From Acanthopleura granulata (Eukaryota; Mollusca; Polyplacophora; Chitonida; Chitonidae): 64,000 bases of DNA. The DNA lies in NCBI GenBank assembly GCA_016165875.1, contig JABBOT010000001.1:34279011-34343010 (forward strand). The letters run 5' to 3'. The first letter of the stretch is position 1. Each line of letters starts with the position of its first letter. Below are positions 61,372-64,000 of this stretch, piece after piece. Under the pieces are notes generated by a model, which did not search any database, was not told the DNA's origin, and worked only from the letters and a program-made list of their open reading frames with translations. A program made the translations under genes and the position numbers.

Positions 61372-62263
61372 TGTTACAAACCCTGTCTTTAAAATAATTT
61401 TTTTTATTTTGTTTTTTTTTTATGCGCTGACCGGGTCAGTGTCTGACCTACATTTTCCCCTCTTATAACTCGCACTGGAATTCAGTTGCGCGTTCTCGAG
61501 GCTTCTGTGTTTATAAGTTTCGTGTCATTGTACATATGGCGTACATTCTGGAAAGATGTACCCATCTTGTAAACAAGTTTACGATCAAACTATCTAGAAT
61601 TTTCTTTACATCACTCTATAAATATGAGCGACGAAATTGTTCACAGTCTTTCACTCATGTCCACTTGAAAGCAACTATATTTATGTCCACTTGAGGATTT
61701 TGTTGGGATATCGTTGGAGTTTGGCTTTCACGCCATTCGACATTCGTCATTCTATACTCCATTGTTTTGTATGTAGCACATTGTGAGCTTGTGTTTCGCC
61801 ACTTGCTCTTTTCCTGAGACGTTCTTTTGGAGCTTGTATCGCTCGTTGTCTCTTTGTGTGATTAAATACATTTCATGCCAGTTCACCCTGAAAGTGACCG
61901 TGTATATTTCAGAGGAGTGAAACATATATAATAAGCTCGGCATCATGGACGCTACTGTCAACCAGTCCACCCTGAGAAGTTACACCTACAGCCGTACCCT
62001 GGTGTTCGTCACCTACAGGACTGTCAGCCTTCCATTTCAGAATTCCCAAGAACTGTGGATTCTGTATTTACGTGGACTGAGTGGTCTTTGGAACCCAGAA
62101 TGTTCCATCCAGATTGGACGCTATCATCAGTATGACACTATACATTTTGTATACTGTATTTTGTATATTACTGTCAGTTGTACTTTTGCTTATTTTGTTC
62201 AAATACACTTATCGAACAAGCCCTTTGCTTATCAATTTCCTCTCCGATAGTGGCACTCTTACA
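61372..62263 (+). mobile_element. Solo LTR, copy C
   Basis: 892 bp, starting TGTTACAAACCCTGTC and ending CACTCTTACA. It is flanked by GTTG on both sides (61368-61371 and 62264-62267), an exact 4-base target duplication. A TATA box TATAAATA lies at 61617-61624 before TGAGCGACGAAATTG, and an ATTAAA is at 61862. It aligns over its whole length with copy A. The plus frame at 61945-62250 (MDATVNQSTLRSYTYSR) falls inside the LTR; the ATG is ACG in copy A and the frame is not kept, so it is not called as a gene. Confidence 0.85.
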
Positions 62264-62930
62264 GTTGTGAATATATTGAGCAAGACTATTGTAAAAAGAC
62301 ATCACTTTATCTTTTAATAATGTGTATTTTTTACATACCAAACTTTTTTTCCAGAGCACGCCCCTTCAAAACACCTGCAGAGTCGCTTTACCAAACAGTT
62401 GTTCGAGGCTTTCTAATGACACCAGCACAATGTACACATATATTACTATTTTTCACCACTAAACTGTTTCATCTAAATCTTGTCATATTTGAGTCCAGAC
62501 TTTTATCGATTCTTCTCATAACTTGGCTATTTCAGTTACAAAACTTAAACTTGGCACAGTTTCAAGGAAATTTCCGTTCTCTTTTTAGGAGAGAGTAACA
62601 TTTATATGAGATATGATTGTGATAGAGCTTATTCTTTTTCTCTTACAATCTATTCTTACACTGTCTACTTCTTCAGCTGTTTTAACGGTAATGTCTTAAC
62701 ACTTCCGTATTGAAGAGAAAGAGAAAAACTTAAATTTGAGAAATTCCCGAGAGTATGTGATCTAACCGTCAGGCCCGACATTTGCCTATCACTTGGCCAA
62801 AACCTAGATTTAAGGTCTCATTTTCCCAGCTTAGTTTTCAGGTGTGCAGATTAGGGCTCCAATTCACCATTTCCCTTCCAACATACGACCGATTCAGAAA
62901 ACAATATTACCAATGCTTTATTGTGTACCC
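62264..62930. other. No recognisable feature
   Basis: Unique AT-rich sequence. A 92-codon plus frame (62320-62598) has no motif. Confidence 0.35.
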
Positions 62931-62931
62931 A

Positions 62932-62992
62932 CCACTAACACTTAGGACTTGGGACTTAAGATGAAGATTTACGACCTAAGAACTGTTAGTGG
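62932..62992. repeat. 61-bp foldback
   Basis: CCACTAACACTTAGG (62932-62946) pairs with CCTAAGAACTGTTAGTGG (62975-62992) across a 28-base centre; the right arm has three extra bases. The outer sequence GGAATAAGGCCC suggests the end of a miniature DNA element. Confidence 0.65.
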
Positions 62993-64000
62993 AATAAGGC
63001 CCTGTATTCTACCATTCACTAACCTTGAAGACGGTCTTTTCGAGTGTGCTGTCCTCGATATGCCAAAGCTACAGATATATATTTATTATAAATTACAAAA
63101 TACATCTTAACGCCTCAGTACTGACCTGTTCCATTCGAATCAGTAAACCTGTACTCAGTGTGTATATAAGAAAACTACTCCTCACAATTTACCATAATTG
63201 TCTTTTTCATAAGCGTTCCCTTGTTTTGTACGATGTGTTCTGTAAACTGCTGTTATATTCTCTAAACCGGCACGTTGTGAAGGCATACTCAGTCAAACAC
63301 ACTAGCCATTCTGAGGACGTCGCGTTCTGAGTCCCCAGGTAATTTATGCTGACCCTTGTTTTTGAAGTTGGACTGGGCATTATTGAGCTGGACCGCTCAT
63401 TATCGTTAGCCACTGGAAAAATGGAAGACAGGATGTCCAGACTGACCAAGAGCATCGCGTGCTCGAAAGAAGAAAGCGCCAGTTCGTCTGCAGATTTGCA
63501 TCTGAAGGTCTGTAATGTTCCTTGCCAGAGAGGGTGGTTTGTCCGACCTCTGATGGTTGTCAACCTTGGCAAACTCGATCATTGTTAAACTGTGTTAAAC
63601 TACTAGGAAATAAATAAATGAATCGATTATTATTATTATTATGAAAAAAAATGAAGCTTTTTCTTTCGTTTTACTAAGACGACGAAATATGAAAACGTAA
63701 CAGCAATCACAGCTAACGGAGTAGACACTGGGTAGATTCACAGAAAGAAACAAACAATCACAGTTATGTCTGATAGAGCTGCAACTCTCTCGTAAAAAAA
63801 CATAATAGATATTGTCTTGAAACTGTGCCAGATTTAAGGTTTATGTCTAAATTAGTCAACATATGAGAAGATTCAATAAAAACCTGGACGAAGAAAACAC
63901 ACTTAAATGGCAGTTGATTTACACAGACGAACCAGTTTACTGACGTAGAGTAGCATTAACCACTTTTAGAATATAACTATAAAACAGGCAAGCAATATAT
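62993..64000. other. No confident gene at the right end
   Basis: Two overlapping open frames on opposite strands: 63346-63588 plus (80 codons, with KMEDRMSRLTKSIACSKEE) and 63207-63572 minus (121 codons). The plus one lies in a locally GC-richer patch and is preceded by TGAGTCCCCAG at 63341, which could be a weak acceptor. An (ATT)n run is at 63626-63641. Nothing is recognised. Confidence 0.3.

Noticed and set aside
61945..62250. 101-codon frame starting MDATVNQSTL with good codon appearance
   Set aside because: It lies within solo LTR copy C; the start codon and frame are not kept in copy A.

Overview
This window reads as a gene-poor, repeat-rich stretch of a metazoan nuclear genome, most likely a mollusc. 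The sequence is AT-rich, the longest open frame is 155 codons, and there are no operons, ribosome-binding sites or rRNA/tRNA genes. The mollusc call rests on many copies of two related tRNA-derived SINE types that I recognise from gastropod and bivalve sequence; their tails carry motifs such as GGTGTTTTACGCCGTACTC and GCTTATTGTTTAACGCC. The species cannot be fixed from the sequence alone. No protein-coding gene can be called with confidence.

Layout. (1) 0-13 kb holds two SINE pieces and a cluster of four related ~1-kb blocks (A1-A4). Two of them (A3 and A4) continue into ~2 kb of further paralogous sequence, so this is an old segmental duplication. One copy is interrupted by a solo LTR. (2) 13-28 kb is mostly unrecognised sequence with a second solo LTR and a run of SINEs, densest at 24-27 kb. 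(3) 28-35.7 kb holds two of three members of a small dispersed repeat (family R), a ~215-bp MITE, an ~82-bp minisatellite, a possible terminal exon at 34.1 kb and a 33-bp minisatellite. (4) 35.7-56.9 kb is the dominant feature: a head-to-tail array of four full units and one partial unit of ~4.2-5.3 kb, diverged and individually altered by a SINE, a MITE and deletions. (5) 56.9-64 kb holds a 5'-truncated LINE end with a tRNA-like piece beside it, a local direct-plus-inverted duplication, the third R copy and the third solo LTR.

The most useful observations are the 21-kb array, with a micro-ORF of fixed length in every unit and a TGACGTCA palindrome at four of five unit starts, and a new-looking LTR family with three solo copies showing TG...CA ends and 4-5-bp target duplications. 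Also notable are a ~720-bp MITE with long terminal inverted repeats and TA flanks inside one array unit, and a 132-bp near-identical tract between two otherwise diverged A blocks, which suggests gene conversion. Most of the apparent conservation among paralogues has the even spread of differences expected of non-coding duplicates, so none of the small ORFs should be treated as a gene without transcript data.
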